A stretch of DNA of 64,000 nucleotides from Neoceratodus forsteri (Eukaryota; Chordata; Ceratodontiformes; Ceratodontidae). The position numbers and the translations under genes are program-made. The DNA is taken from assembly GCA_016271365.2 (NCBI GenBank), contig CM028129.1, forward strand, positions 462,844,501 through 462,908,500, written 5' to 3'. Position 1 is the first letter of the stretch; every line of letters starts with the position of its first letter. This document shows positions 43,031 to 53,842 of this stretch, piece by piece. The notes under the pieces are model-generated. The model saw nothing but the letters and a program-made list of their open reading frames with translations, made no database searches and was not told the origin of the DNA.

Positions 43031-46000
43031 GTAGCAGCCTGCCCAACACACGGAGCTCCATCCAGAAGCAGGGAACCAAGTAATCACATTTAAGAGGTAA
43101 AGCCTGCCTCTTCCAGCCTTTGTCTTTTAGGGGTGTTAGCCCATCGACACTGCACATTGACTGCCCCGCCCACTCCAATCACCCTCCCACCCAAGCTCAA
43201 CCCTTAATTTATAGGCCACTTCCTATGACCTCACTTCCTGCTGGTTATAGAAACTAAGTCCCCACTTTCTTATTTGTAGATTATACTTGCTAGCCACTAG
43301 ATGGATCTCCTGCCTATTGCTCTATCTCCATCCCTGAACTCCTTTCCCTCCTTCAATCTGGGAACTCCTCTATCCTCCTCCTCCACTACTCCTCTCCCTC
43401 ACTTACACTTTACACTAGCCACACCACTCATTTCTTCACCCCCACCCCAATTGGTCCTCATCACAGTCTCCCCTCCTACTCCTCGGACCCCTTTCCCAGG
43501 CCAATCCCTAACCCTCAGTGACCACTAGGAGTCACTATGTCCACCCCTTATTCTGCCTCTAACCCGCCCCTTTCTAGCCCACCTAGCCTCCAGATTTTCC
43601 CAGCTTGCCCAGGCCCTTGCCCACCCGCCACTCAGGGGTCTCAAACCCTGCACCCTTCTCACCAAAGTCTGCAGTCCTATCACTACTCCAAAGTGGTATC
43701 CACCCTTTCTGATGGGCTACCTAGGTACTTGTCCCATCTGCCCCACCACTATTGTAGGCACCATGATGGTTCACCTCCTCAACACATGTCTCCCACTCAT
43801 GGCAATTATAGGGTCTTACTCCCATCAGCCAGACCTCCTTCTTAGCCCAGCTGGGATTTCACCTCTGCCCCCCAGCCGAGCTCACCCCCCACACTGCCCA
43901 CCGATCCTGGACCCCAACACCCCCCCCCCAGCAGCCCCCCATTGCCTACCCTGGCTCTCCATGGATCCACCTCCTCCTTGCCATCCAGACAATCAGAACC
44001 ATGCCCACCCCCTACTTCTCCATGGCTTTTCCCTCATATCAACAAACCCTCAAAAATTTAACTCATTACCACCCCTCGGTCAGTACCTCGGTCTTCCTGT
44101 TACTTCTGTCTGGTAATATCCACTCCAACCCAGGTCTTGCCCCCACCAACCCACCTACTAGGGCCACTGGCCTCTGCATTGCCTTTTTGAATGTATGCAG
44201 CCTACTGAAAAAAATTGCTGCCCTTCAGTGTTGGGCCCTGCTACATCAACCAGATATTATAGCTCTAGTTGAAACCTGGCTGTCCAAGTCCACCCCTGAC
44301 TCCCTTGTCTCCTTCCTGGGATACACCCTATACCGAGAGGATCATGCAGGTAAATGTGGGGGTGGTTGTGCAATTTACACTCAGAACACCATTGTTGGCC
44401 AGGTGCTCCCCCCCAATGCTTGTCAATAGTTCCCAAGACCTTACCCTCAAGCTCACCCCAGACCCCTCCAGGAGCCCGCTCTATCTGATGGCTGCCTACA
44501 TACCCCCAAGGAACCAGAACCCAGTGATAATGTCTCTCATGGATTATCTCTCCACCCTCCCCCACAAGGTTGAAAAAGTCCTGGTGGGAGACCTCAATGT
44601 GAATTGGCTCACTAGTACCACTTCCCTGATAAAGGACTCCTTCACTGCCCAAGACCTGACTCAACTCATCTCCAAGCCAACTAGACTTAACCCCACCAGA
44701 GGTACCAGCATCCTCCTGGATGTCATTATCACTAACTGCTCCATAAAATTCAAGACATTCAAGTCCTCCCTGACTCCTTAAGTGACCACTCCCCTGTCCT
44801 ATTCCTCTGGTATGCCCTCACCCCAAAACCTGTACCCAAACCACTCTCTGCAGGGGCTTTTGCCCTGGCAGGTTGATTAAACTCAAACAGTACCTCGCCC
44901 AGATTAATTGGTTTCCCATCCACCAGACACCCAACACTGATGCTGCCCTCAACCTCTTCTCACAAGTGTTTAACAGAGCCTGTGATCTCATTGACCCACT
45001 CACCAAATTCCACTCCAAAAAACAAAACACGCCTTGGGTTACTCCAGCCCTACTCCAGATGCTCAAAAATAGGGACAACCTCTGGCACTGTGCCAACAAA
45101 TCTGGCTGACCTGCTGACAGACACACCTACAATGCCGCATGGAACAGGTGCACATGGGCCATCTGGAAAACCAAGGCAGCCCACTACCAGAACACCCTCT
45201 CCTCCTCCTGGGGGGTGTGCCCAAACCTTCTGGGACAACATTAAAGAGCTAAATGGGAAGTCCCACTCCCCCATCCCAGATCACTATTGACTGCTCCACC
45301 ACCCTGCCTGCATTGCCAACTGCTTCAACTCCTCTTTCACTGACCTTAGCTCTGTCCTCCCAAGCAACTTCTTTGATCCTAATCCTGACCTACCACCCCA
45401 GTCCTTCAGCACCCCTGGTTCTACCTCCATAAAGTATCTACCCCAGAAGCCAAACCACTACTACTAAAAACCTTAAAAAGCAACAGTCCCAGGAGTTACT
45501 CTCTGGACCCCAAAATACTCCGACTGGTCCTGGATGAAGTCCTTGTCCCGCTCACTGGACTACTTAACCGATCCCTCTGAGTGGAAGACAGCTATAGTCA
45601 CGCCTATTCACAAATAAGGAGATAGGTCCTCCCACAGCAACTACCGACCAATCTCCATTCTCCCCCCCCAAAGCCCTAGAAAAAAATGGTGGCTAATCAA
45701 CTCAATGAATACCTGGCTAAGCATGACATCCTGTGCTTGGAACAACATGGATTCCATGCTGGTCACAGCACTGGCACTGCATTAATGGAGTTTTCCAACT
45801 TCCTGCACTCCTCCCATGACTCTGGCTCCCTAGCTGGTGCAGTGTATGTTGACCTCTCTAAGGCCTTCAACACTGTCTCTCACCCTCTGCTACTAGATGC
45901 TCTCTACTGCATTGGTTTCTTAGCTGGCCCCCTTGCCTGGTGTTCAAGCTACCTGACAGCATGCTCCCAATGTGTCAAAATCAATGTAACACTTTCAGAA

Positions 46001-46632
46001 ACCTACCCAATCTGCTGTGGGGTACCCAAGGGATCCATACTGGGGTCTCTGCTTTACAGTTTATATCTAAATACCCTGCCAAGTGCCCGCTCTGGCAACA
46101 TCCTCATGTACGCCGATGATGTCGTCATTTTTTCCTCTCATTTAAACCTTACCTCTCTCCAGTACACTCTCCAACACTCCTTCCAGGATGCCAAAACCTG
46201 GTTTAAGGAGCACAGACTCATCATTAATCACAAAAAAACTAAGTCAATGCTCTTCGCTGATCCCCAATACAAAGCTTATAACAACCCGCTCAGCATCCTC
46301 CCCAGCACCCTACTTCCACTTGAACAAGTCTACTCCTACAAATACCTTGAAGTCACTTATGACTCAGCCCTCACCTTTCACACCCACATTAATGCCCTTG
46401 CATCCACCACCAGCACCCACCTTGGCATCCTCTACCACCACAAGGACTGCCTCCCTACTGATGCCCTCTGGCTTGCTATTACATCCTCGGTACTGTCCCT
46501 TGTAGATTATGGTCTTCCAGTTTATGCCACTGCTGACACCACTGCCCTCAACAAGATTCACCTCACCCTAAACAAGGCATGCAGGCTAATGACTAGTGCC
46601 CCCAGGCTTACCCAAACATGTCAGTTCTACGA
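43031..46632 (+). mobile_element. LINE-A (Rex1/L2-like), segment 1
   Basis: Plus-strand LINE inserted into the minus-strand L1. Segment 1 holds a C-rich leader (43031-44000), the N-terminal region, endonuclease and reverse transcriptase. It breaks off at about 46632 inside the C-terminal coding region; the continuation is at 50531-50800 and 53479-53842. Its summed length is about 4.2 kb. Confidence 0.8.
44001..46632 (+). pseudogene. LINE-A ORF2: 2A-like relic, endonuclease, reverse transcriptase
   Basis: VFLLLLSGNIHSNPGL (2A-like relic, 44112-44138) precedes the endonuclease: LCIAFLNVCSLLKKI, DIIALVETWLS, KCGGGCAIY, VLVGDLNVNW, SDHSPVLF (44780). Reverse transcriptase: GFHAGHSTGTALMEF, VYVDLSKAFNTVSHPLL, CCGVPKGSILGSLLY, LMYADDVVIFSS (YADD 46109-46120) in a 393-codon frame beginning at 45686. 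Frames shift near 44400 and 44800-45680, so it is dead, but the reverse transcriptase core is intact. Codons past about 46632 in that frame belong to LINE-B. Confidence 0.85.
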
Positions 46633-49600
46633 CATTATTTTTCCTTCTTTTTCACTGTACTATCTCCTCACTACCTTCTCTCTCTCCTCCCATGCTCAAC
46701 TGCTGGTCTCTCCTGTTGGCTTATGGCCCAGTCTTAGCCGTTATTACTCCATCTCCCTAACTGCTGCATATCCCATTCTTGCTGATTCTACCCACTTTCA
46801 GCTCTCTTTCACTACCTCTCCTGTCTTTCCTGCTCGACTCTGGACACGTGCCCCCTTCCCCACCTAGTCCTTCCCCTCCTCTCCCTCCTCTCCCTCCTTG
46901 CCCTCCCTCCCTTTTTCTCTCTTCCGGGCCCATGCCACCCTGCCCCTTACCCACAATCTACCATGTCACTACCAGCTTCACCCTGGGTACACTTCACCAC
47001 TTGCACAATCCTACATGCACGCCACTTGACAATACCTGGCTGTTCATAACAGTTCCTTGCTGGTCTCTTGTCATCATCCTTACTGTACCACATTGCATAC
47101 CATCGAGGCTGCCATATGGAATCCACCTTCTGCCCATACAATAAAAAGAAACACAAGTCTATATTACAGGACTTGCGCCTCTGCTCATTGAAGCTTATCC
47201 TATTTCTCCTACTGATATCAGGAAATGTCCACCTGAACCCTGGACCTATCTGTCCCAGCCACTTGAAAAAGGCAGGAACTCTTACCATTGCAACCCTTAA
47301 CATCTGCAGCCTACTGCCAAAGATTGATGCACTACAAGCCTTCACCAGCCAACATAATCCAGACATACTTGCAATTGTCGAAACATGGCTGACATCTAAA
47401 GTCCCAGATCTGGCAATCACCCTACTGGGCTACAATATTTTCAGACTGGACCGTATCTCCAAAAGGGGAGGTGGCTGCGCTATCTACATTAAGGATACTC
47501 TCTTGGGACACCCTCTGTCAACTCCCATGACTGGCTCCTCTGCCCAGCTCCTACCCATAAAAATCCTACTTGGTCCCAATCAAAAAGCTCTCACCATCGC
47601 AGCTGTTTATATTCCACCTCAGGAACAAGATCATGGCATCAAAAAGTCCTTAACTTCGTCAGCTCACAACCCCCTTGCTCTGACCTCATCCTTCTTGGCG
47701 ACTTTAATATTAACTGGTTCGCATCTGATGTCTGCACTCATAAGGACGCCATTGCAGCTGCCAACCTCTCACAACGGGTTACTTCACCAACTAGGATAAA
47801 TTACAAAACTGGCACCAGCACCCTGCTGGACTGGGTTCTTACCAATCACCCTTCCAGGATCTCCAGCCCCTCCATTCTCCCAGACTCTCTCAGTGACCAC
47901 TCCCCAATTTTTTGTAAATGGTCCAATAAATTTCAAAAACCACCCCCTTAATTATAACCAGCAGAGTCCTCCCACATGGGAAACTTACCCATCTCAAACA
48001 GCACCTATCCCTTCAAGACTGGTTACCTATTTATACTGCGTCGGATGTTAACATAGCCCTCGATTACTTCATTACCACCTTCAACAAGGCCTGTGACCAC
48101 TTTGCTCCTGCCAAAAAAAAATGGAAAGCAAAAGCCCTCTGTAACCCTTGGGTAACTGCAGAGCTCCTCTCACAGCTGAAATCCAGGGACCATCTATGGG
48201 CAGTCACTAAAGCCACAGGCAAACAATCTGACATCCAAAAATACTAACATGCCCAGAATACCTGCACCAAATCCATTCGTCTCACGAAAAGTTTATATTA
48301 TAAGGATGCCCTCACCAACACCTGGGAAAAAGGCCGTGCTTTCTGGGACAATATCAAGGACATCACTGGAAAACAATCAAAGTCCCCTCCTGCAATGCTA
48401 ATTGTAGATGGGTCCACTGCCCTTGATCCTGTGGTCATTGTTAACACCTTCAACACGGCTTTTACTGACCTTAGCTCTGTTCTTCCACCTGATTTCTTCC
48501 TGGCTAATGACACCCCCTCAAGCACTCCCTGCACTTCATCCAACCAACCATGCTTCTACTTCAGGGAGATTAAGATTAGTGAAGCTCACCGCCACATCGC
48601 CTTGGCCATCTCTAAATCTAGAACCAGCAGTGACACCCAAGACCTAAAGCTGCTATCACTTTCACTTGGTGAGGTCCTTCGTCTCCTCACTAAAATTCTT
48701 AACCTCTCCCTCAACAGTAGTACATTCCCAGAAATCTGGAAAACCGCCACAGTGACCCCTGTCCACAAAAATGGGGACAAGACCAGCCATGCAAACTATC
48801 GCGCGATCTCCATATTACCACCACTCTCCAAGGCCCTTGAGCATATCGTTGCAGACCAGCTCACTGATTACTTGGACGAATACAACATACTGTGCTCTCA
48901 GCAGCATGGTTTTAGAAAAGGGCATAGTACCACCACTGCTCTACTTGAATTTACTGGCAAAGTGCACTGCTTTCTTGATAAAGGACTTCTCACAGGGGCT
49001 GTCTTCATCGACCTTTTGAAGGCATTCGACACGGTCCATTATCAGCTACTGTTTGACCAGCTACTCATTACCAGCCTTGCACCTGACTCAGCCCTCTGGT
49101 TCAGAATCTACCTTGAAAACTGCTCTCAAAGAGTAAAAATTGCCAATACTCTGTCTCATACCTTACCTGTATGCTCTGGAGTCCCCCAGAGGTCCATACT
49201 GGGCACACTCATTTTCAGCCTGTTTCTAAACTCCCTACCTCAATCCAGCTCAGAAGCTCAGAACAAATCATCCTGTACGCAGATAATGCTGTTGTTTTCT
49301 CCTCGCATCAGGACCCTGTTCCACTCCAACTCAGCCTATAGCTTGGATTTAATGCCGTTGAAACTTGGTTCTCCAATCATAAACTGGTCCTAAATCACAA
49401 GAAAACCAAGTCCTTGCTGTTCTGTAGTTCTCATAACCGTCACAGGCATCACCCCCTCGCCATCTCCACCAAACAGAATCTGTCCTCGAACAAGTATCCT
49501 CCTTCAAATATCTAGGTATTTTGCTCGACCCCAAGCTCTCCTACTCTGCTCACATCGACAGCATGTCCAAAGCTGCCAATACATGCCTTGGACTGCTCTT

Positions 49601-50530
49601 CAAGCACAGGCAACATTTCACTCCAGAGGCCCTGAAGATTGCCGTTCAGAGCTCGGTGGTATCAATCATTGAGTATGGCCTCATTATCTATGGTTCTGCC
49701 TCGACATCCACCCTCAGTTGTATAACATTTGCCCTAAACAAAGCACGCCGACTCACAACTAGTGCCCCGCACCTCACCCACACCTGTTTCCTTTATGCAC
49801 AAACTGGTTGGCTCCAACTTCCCAACAGGATAAAGTATGTCACCTGTGTCATGGGGAAAAAAAAATCAACCTTGGCCTGACTCCTCCTGGTGTTTCTGCC
49901 TTATTACAACAAAACACTGACCAGCGGATCACCAGGAGTTCAATAACCCAGAATCTACAAGTCCCTCGCTGTCGTACTACTCAGGGACAACGCTCCTTCA
50001 CCTACAGGGCTCCTCTATGGCTGAATGATCTCAGTGACACCATCGCCTCAGCTACTACTTTAGGTCTGTTTAAATCCAGGCTCCAGGCTCATCTTGCTGC
50101 CTCTAGCTCCTGTAACTGCCTCACCTAGCTCATGACCTACACAGCTGTAACCTACTGCTAAGCCCTCTGGCTCCCTATCAGTCTGCTTCCCCTAAACTTC
50201 TGAGGTGACAACATAAAAACACAGGCCTTCTTAGCGCCTTTTTAGTTGTTTCATGCCCCCTATTGCCACACTTATTCCTCCCCCTTACCCTTCCCCCTCA
50301 TCTCCTATATCTGTCCTTCCAACTTTACTCGACAAATGCCTTTGGCTGCATCTTCCTGCTCTCCCTCTCTCCTCTCTTCAGACAGACAATAGCACTGCAG
50401 TACACAAATTGCTTTACTGTTAACTCAATGTTGTTTTCTTGTTGTTTGTTTATCCCTGACGTGGAACCTTTGTAAAAGAGCCTTGGCTCAAAGGTACTTG
50501 TAATCCTAGATTAAATAAATAAAAAATAAA
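46633..50530 (+). mobile_element. LINE-B (Rex1/L2-like), nearly complete, nested in LINE-A
   Basis: Pyrimidine-rich leader (46640-47060), coding region, and tail AGCCTTGGCTCAAAGGTAC ending in (AAATA)n at 50520. Its coding sequence is a close relative of LINE-A. LINE-A coding breaks off before it and resumes directly after its tail. Confidence 0.85.
47068..50128 (+). pseudogene. LINE-B ORF2: 2A-like, endonuclease, reverse transcriptase, broken
   Basis: LILFLLLISGNVHLNPGP (2A-like, 47221-47247) leads into the endonuclease: TIATLNICSLLPKIDAL, ILAIVETWL, RGGGCAIYIKD, AAVYIPPQEQD, then SDHSPIFCKW at 47894 after a frameshift near 47690. Reverse transcriptase (48395-49300): GFRKGHSTTTALLEF, VFIDLLKAFDTVHYQLL, CSGVPQRSILGTLIF. 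The catalytic box reads YADN (49276-49287), so the second Asp is Asn. The C-terminal region includes NKARRLTTSAPHLTHTC and SFTYRAPLWLNDLSD (to 50128). Confidence 0.87.
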
Positions 50531-50800
50531 ATAAAATCTCCTTAACCTAGATGAGCGACTCTGCTATCAAACCTGCCTTCTGACTAAGAAGATTCTGCAT
50601 TGGCTCGTCCCATCTGGGGTAACTGCCTCCATCAAACCTACCCTGTCCACTGTCTCAACCCGAACTGCCGACAAGACCACCATCCTGGTCCCCAGAACCA
50701 GGATTGTTCGGGCCCATAGGTCCTTCTATTACAGAGCCCCATCCTGGTTTAACTCTCTCCCTGCATCCATTTCCACTACCCCAAAATTGTCTTTTTTAAA
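50531..50800 (+). pseudogene. LINE-A segment 2: C-terminal coding
   Basis: LLNLDERLCYQTCLLTKKIL through RSFYYRAPSWFNSLPASI corresponds to the LINE-B C-terminus (WLQLPNRIKYVTC ... FTYRAPLWLNDL). It continues the coding broken at 46632 and is itself cut at about 50800 by the CR1. Confidence 0.8.
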
Positions 50801-53478
50801 TCTGAAACATAGAAACATAGAAACATAGACTTTGATGGCAGATAAGGACCACTTGGCCCACCCAGTCTGCTCATTTCCCCTACCTATTGGATAAGCTGCA
50901 GATTCTAGTTAACCAACCGCCTACTTCCTGCAACCCCCCACTATAATTGCCTTATGTCTGTCCCATGCATGTTTGAATTCTCCCACTGTTTTAGACCCCA
51001 CAACCTCTCCAGGAAGGCAGTTCCATGCGTCCACCACTGTTTCCGTGAAAAAGAATTTCTTCACATTACCCCTGAGCTGTCCCCTTTCTAACTTTAAATT
51101 GTGCCCCCTTGTTCTTACACATCTCTTTTTCTGAAAGCTGCTACCCTCCTGGACTTTGTTGATTCCCTTGAGGTACTTAAAAGTTTCTATCATGTCCCCC
51201 CATCCCTCCTTTCATCAAGGGTATACATATTAAGCTCTGTCAGTCTCTCTTCATATGGTTTCTGATGTAGACCCTGCACCATTTTACTTGCCCTCATCTG
51301 GACTGCTTCCATCCTGTCTGTGTCCTTGCATAGATGAGGTCTCCAAAACTGCATGCAGTACTCCAGATGGGGTCTCACCAACTGTCTGTACAGAGGGATA
51401 ACCACTTCCGGTTTTCTACTTGTGATGCCTCTCCCTATGCATCCCAGTATCCCCCTGGCTCTCCTTACTGACTTCTCACATTGCTTACCCACCTTTAGGT
51501 CATCTGATATCACTACACCCAGATCCCTTTCCATTATTGTTGTTGTTAGTACCTCCCCTGCTATTGTGTACTCTTCTCCTGGATTTTTATTTCCCAGGTG
51601 CATTACTTTGCACTTCTTTCCATTGAATCTAAGTTGCCATATGTCTGACCATTCCTCCAACCTTGCCAAGTTCCTTCTCATTCTTTCTACCCCACCCTTG
51701 TGTATCAACTCTGTTACAGATCTTTGTGTCATCTGCAAAGAGGCATACCTTTCCTTCCAGACCCTCTCCAATGTCACCTATAAAGATGTTGAAGAGGACT
51801 GGACGCAGTACTGAGCCCTGAGGTACTCCACTAGTAACCCCACTTTCTTCAGAATGTGTTCCATTCACTATTACCTCCTGTGTCCTGTTGTGCAGCCAGT
51901 TTGCTATCCAGGCTACCACCCTGGGAGCCACTCCCAGGCTGGCTAACTTGATTATTAATCTTTTGTGTGGGACTGTGTCAAATGGCTTGCTAAAGTCTAG
52001 GTAGGCCATATCCCACAGCCCCTCCCTGGTCTATTACTTTGGTCACCCAGTCAAAGAAATCGATTAGATTCATCTGACATGACCTTCCTGCTGTGAATCC
52101 ATGCTGCTTTGGGTCCTGTACTCCGCTGGCCTCTAGGTACTGAACAATTCTTTCTTTCAGAAGTGATTCCATCATTCTCCCCACCACTGAGGTCAAACTA
52201 ACAGGTCTGTAGTTTCCTGTTTCTGCCTTGCTTCCACTTTTGTGAAGGGGAATCACATCTGCCCCTCCTCCAGTCTTCAGGTACCACCCCATCTTCCCAT
52301 GATTTGTTAAAAAGTGTGGTTAGTGGTGTCACTAGGTCCTCCCTTATCTCTTTTAGGATTCTAGGGTGAATCCCATCAGGCCCCATTGCTTTGTCCATTT
52401 TGAGTTTTAGGAGTTCTTTCAGGACTCTTTCTTCTGTAAATGGACTGGCATCAACCCCACTACCCAGAGTGCTTCTACTGTTTGGTTTAGGTAACTCCTC
52501 CTCTTCTTCTTTTGTGAATACTGAGCAAAAGTATTCATTCAGTATCTCTGCCTTTTCACTGTCTCCCTCTGCCCACCTCTCCTCTCCTTTATTAATCTTC
52601 ACTATCCCTCCCTTAACCGTTCTATGCTCCCTAATGTACCTATAAAAGGTTTTGTCCCGTTTCTTAACTGAGTTGACTATCTTTTCCTCGGTTTGGGCCT
52701 TTGCTTTTCTGACTGCCTTCCCCACTTCTTTCTGCTTTAATTGATACAGTTCCCTGTCATGTTCCTTCTGTGATTCCTTATACTTTTTGAAGGCAGCCTT
52801 TTTCTCCTTAACCTTCCCTGACACCTCTTTTGAGAACCATAGTGTTTTTTTTATTCCACTTTGTTTTCTTTATTTGTTTCACACAAAGGCTTGTTGCCTC
52901 CATGATGGCAGTTTTGATTTTTCTCCATTGTTCTTCCACCCCTCCTTTATGGCCATTTGTTAATGCATTCCTCAGGTATTCACCCATTATGCCAAACTCA
53001 GTCCTTCTAAAGTCCAGTATCCTTGTCTTTGTATGGCTTGTCTCCATGGTTGTGTTTACTGTGAAGCACACTGTGCAGTGGTCGCTTGTTTCCAGATGTC
53101 TACTGACTTCTAAATTTGTGATCCTCTCTCCATTTGAGAGTACCAGGTCTAATATTGCTCCATCCTGAGTGGGTTCCCCCACTAGCTGTCTAAGGCATGC
53201 CCAATGTAGGATATCAAGAATGACCCTGCTCTTGGATGTAGCTGCAGTCCATGTCGTCCAGTTAACATCTGGCATATTCAGGTCTCCCATCAATAGTATC
53301 TCCCCTTTTTCAGCCATTTTGAGAATGCCCTCTATCATTTTCTTGTCCATTTCCTCCCCTTGAGACGGGGGTCTGTATACAGCCCCTGTGCAGATTGTGA
53401 TGCCATTTCCTGTCTCCAAGGTGACCCAGAGTGCCTCTTGTCCTCCCCCTTTACTTTTTAGCTCCCAGAGCTGCACCT
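50801..53478 (-). mobile_element. CR1 LINE, minus strand, 5'-truncated
   Basis: The 3' end lies at about 50803 with three CTATGTTT-type units (plus-strand GAAACATAGAAACATAG). The body is followed leftwards by the CR1 coding sequence, starting inside the endonuclease at 53476. Flanks TGTCTTTTTTAA (50789-50800) and TGTCTTTAA (53479-53487) are a probable, imperfect target site duplication. It is inserted in LINE-A. Confidence 0.88.
50921..53476 (-). pseudogene. CR1 ORF2: partial endonuclease plus reverse transcriptase
   Basis: Minus strand. The endonuclease from its middle: AVYRPPSQGEEMDK, LLMGDLNMPDVNWT, LETSDHCTVCFTV. Linker with basic coiled sequence (KVKEKKAAFKKYKESQKEHD). Reverse transcriptase: MGPDGIHPRILKEI, QHGFTAGRSCQMNLIDF, AYLDFSKPFDTVPHK, SGVPQGSVLRPVLF, CLFADDTKI (FADD 51728-51739). 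C-terminus: ERDLGVVISDDLKV, GILGCIGRGITSRKPEVVIP, VVDAWNCLPGEVVG. The N-terminal endonuclease is missing, and frameshifts lie near 52800, 52250, 51990, 51700 and 51190. It is less decayed than the surrounding LINEs. Confidence 0.9.
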
Positions 53479-53842
53479 GTCTTTAACAGGCCTCAGCTAC
53501 TATCACTTCTGACATAGCCCACTGGGCCGAACTCACACCTCACCCCCCCACTTTCCCCTTGGCCTCCCCCCCTCTTTTTTGGTAACAACTTGTGCTCAAC
53601 ATGCAACCCAGAAATGTTCTCTAAGCTAATTGTATAGAAACTACTGTGTTATTCTAAGTCACACTGTTCCTTGGTTACTGTAATTTGTTACATATGGAAA
53701 CTTCTTTGTTATGCTATGCTGCACTGTTGTATGGTTCTCTGTAATTTATGTGAACTGTATGTCCTCTCTGTGACGATGTACCTTTGTGAATGAGCCTCTG
53801 GCTCAAAGGTTGTAAATCTGAAAATTTAAATAAATAAAAAAA
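53479..53842 (+). mobile_element. LINE-A segment 3: 3' untranslated region and tail
   Basis: CAGGCCTCAGCTACTATCAC to AATGAGCCTCTGGCTCAAAG and an (AAAT)n tail. The GAGCC-x-GGCTCAAAGG signature matches the LINE-B tail at 50480, confirming the same family. Confidence 0.85.

Noticed and set aside
43301..44000. Pro/Ser-rich frames as LINE-A ORF1
   Set aside because: Composition follows the C-rich leader and no zinc knuckle, RRM or coiled coil is visible; not called as a gene.
46757..46954. Gly-rich minus-strand frame
   Set aside because: Complement of the pyrimidine-rich leader of LINE-B; no start context or family match.
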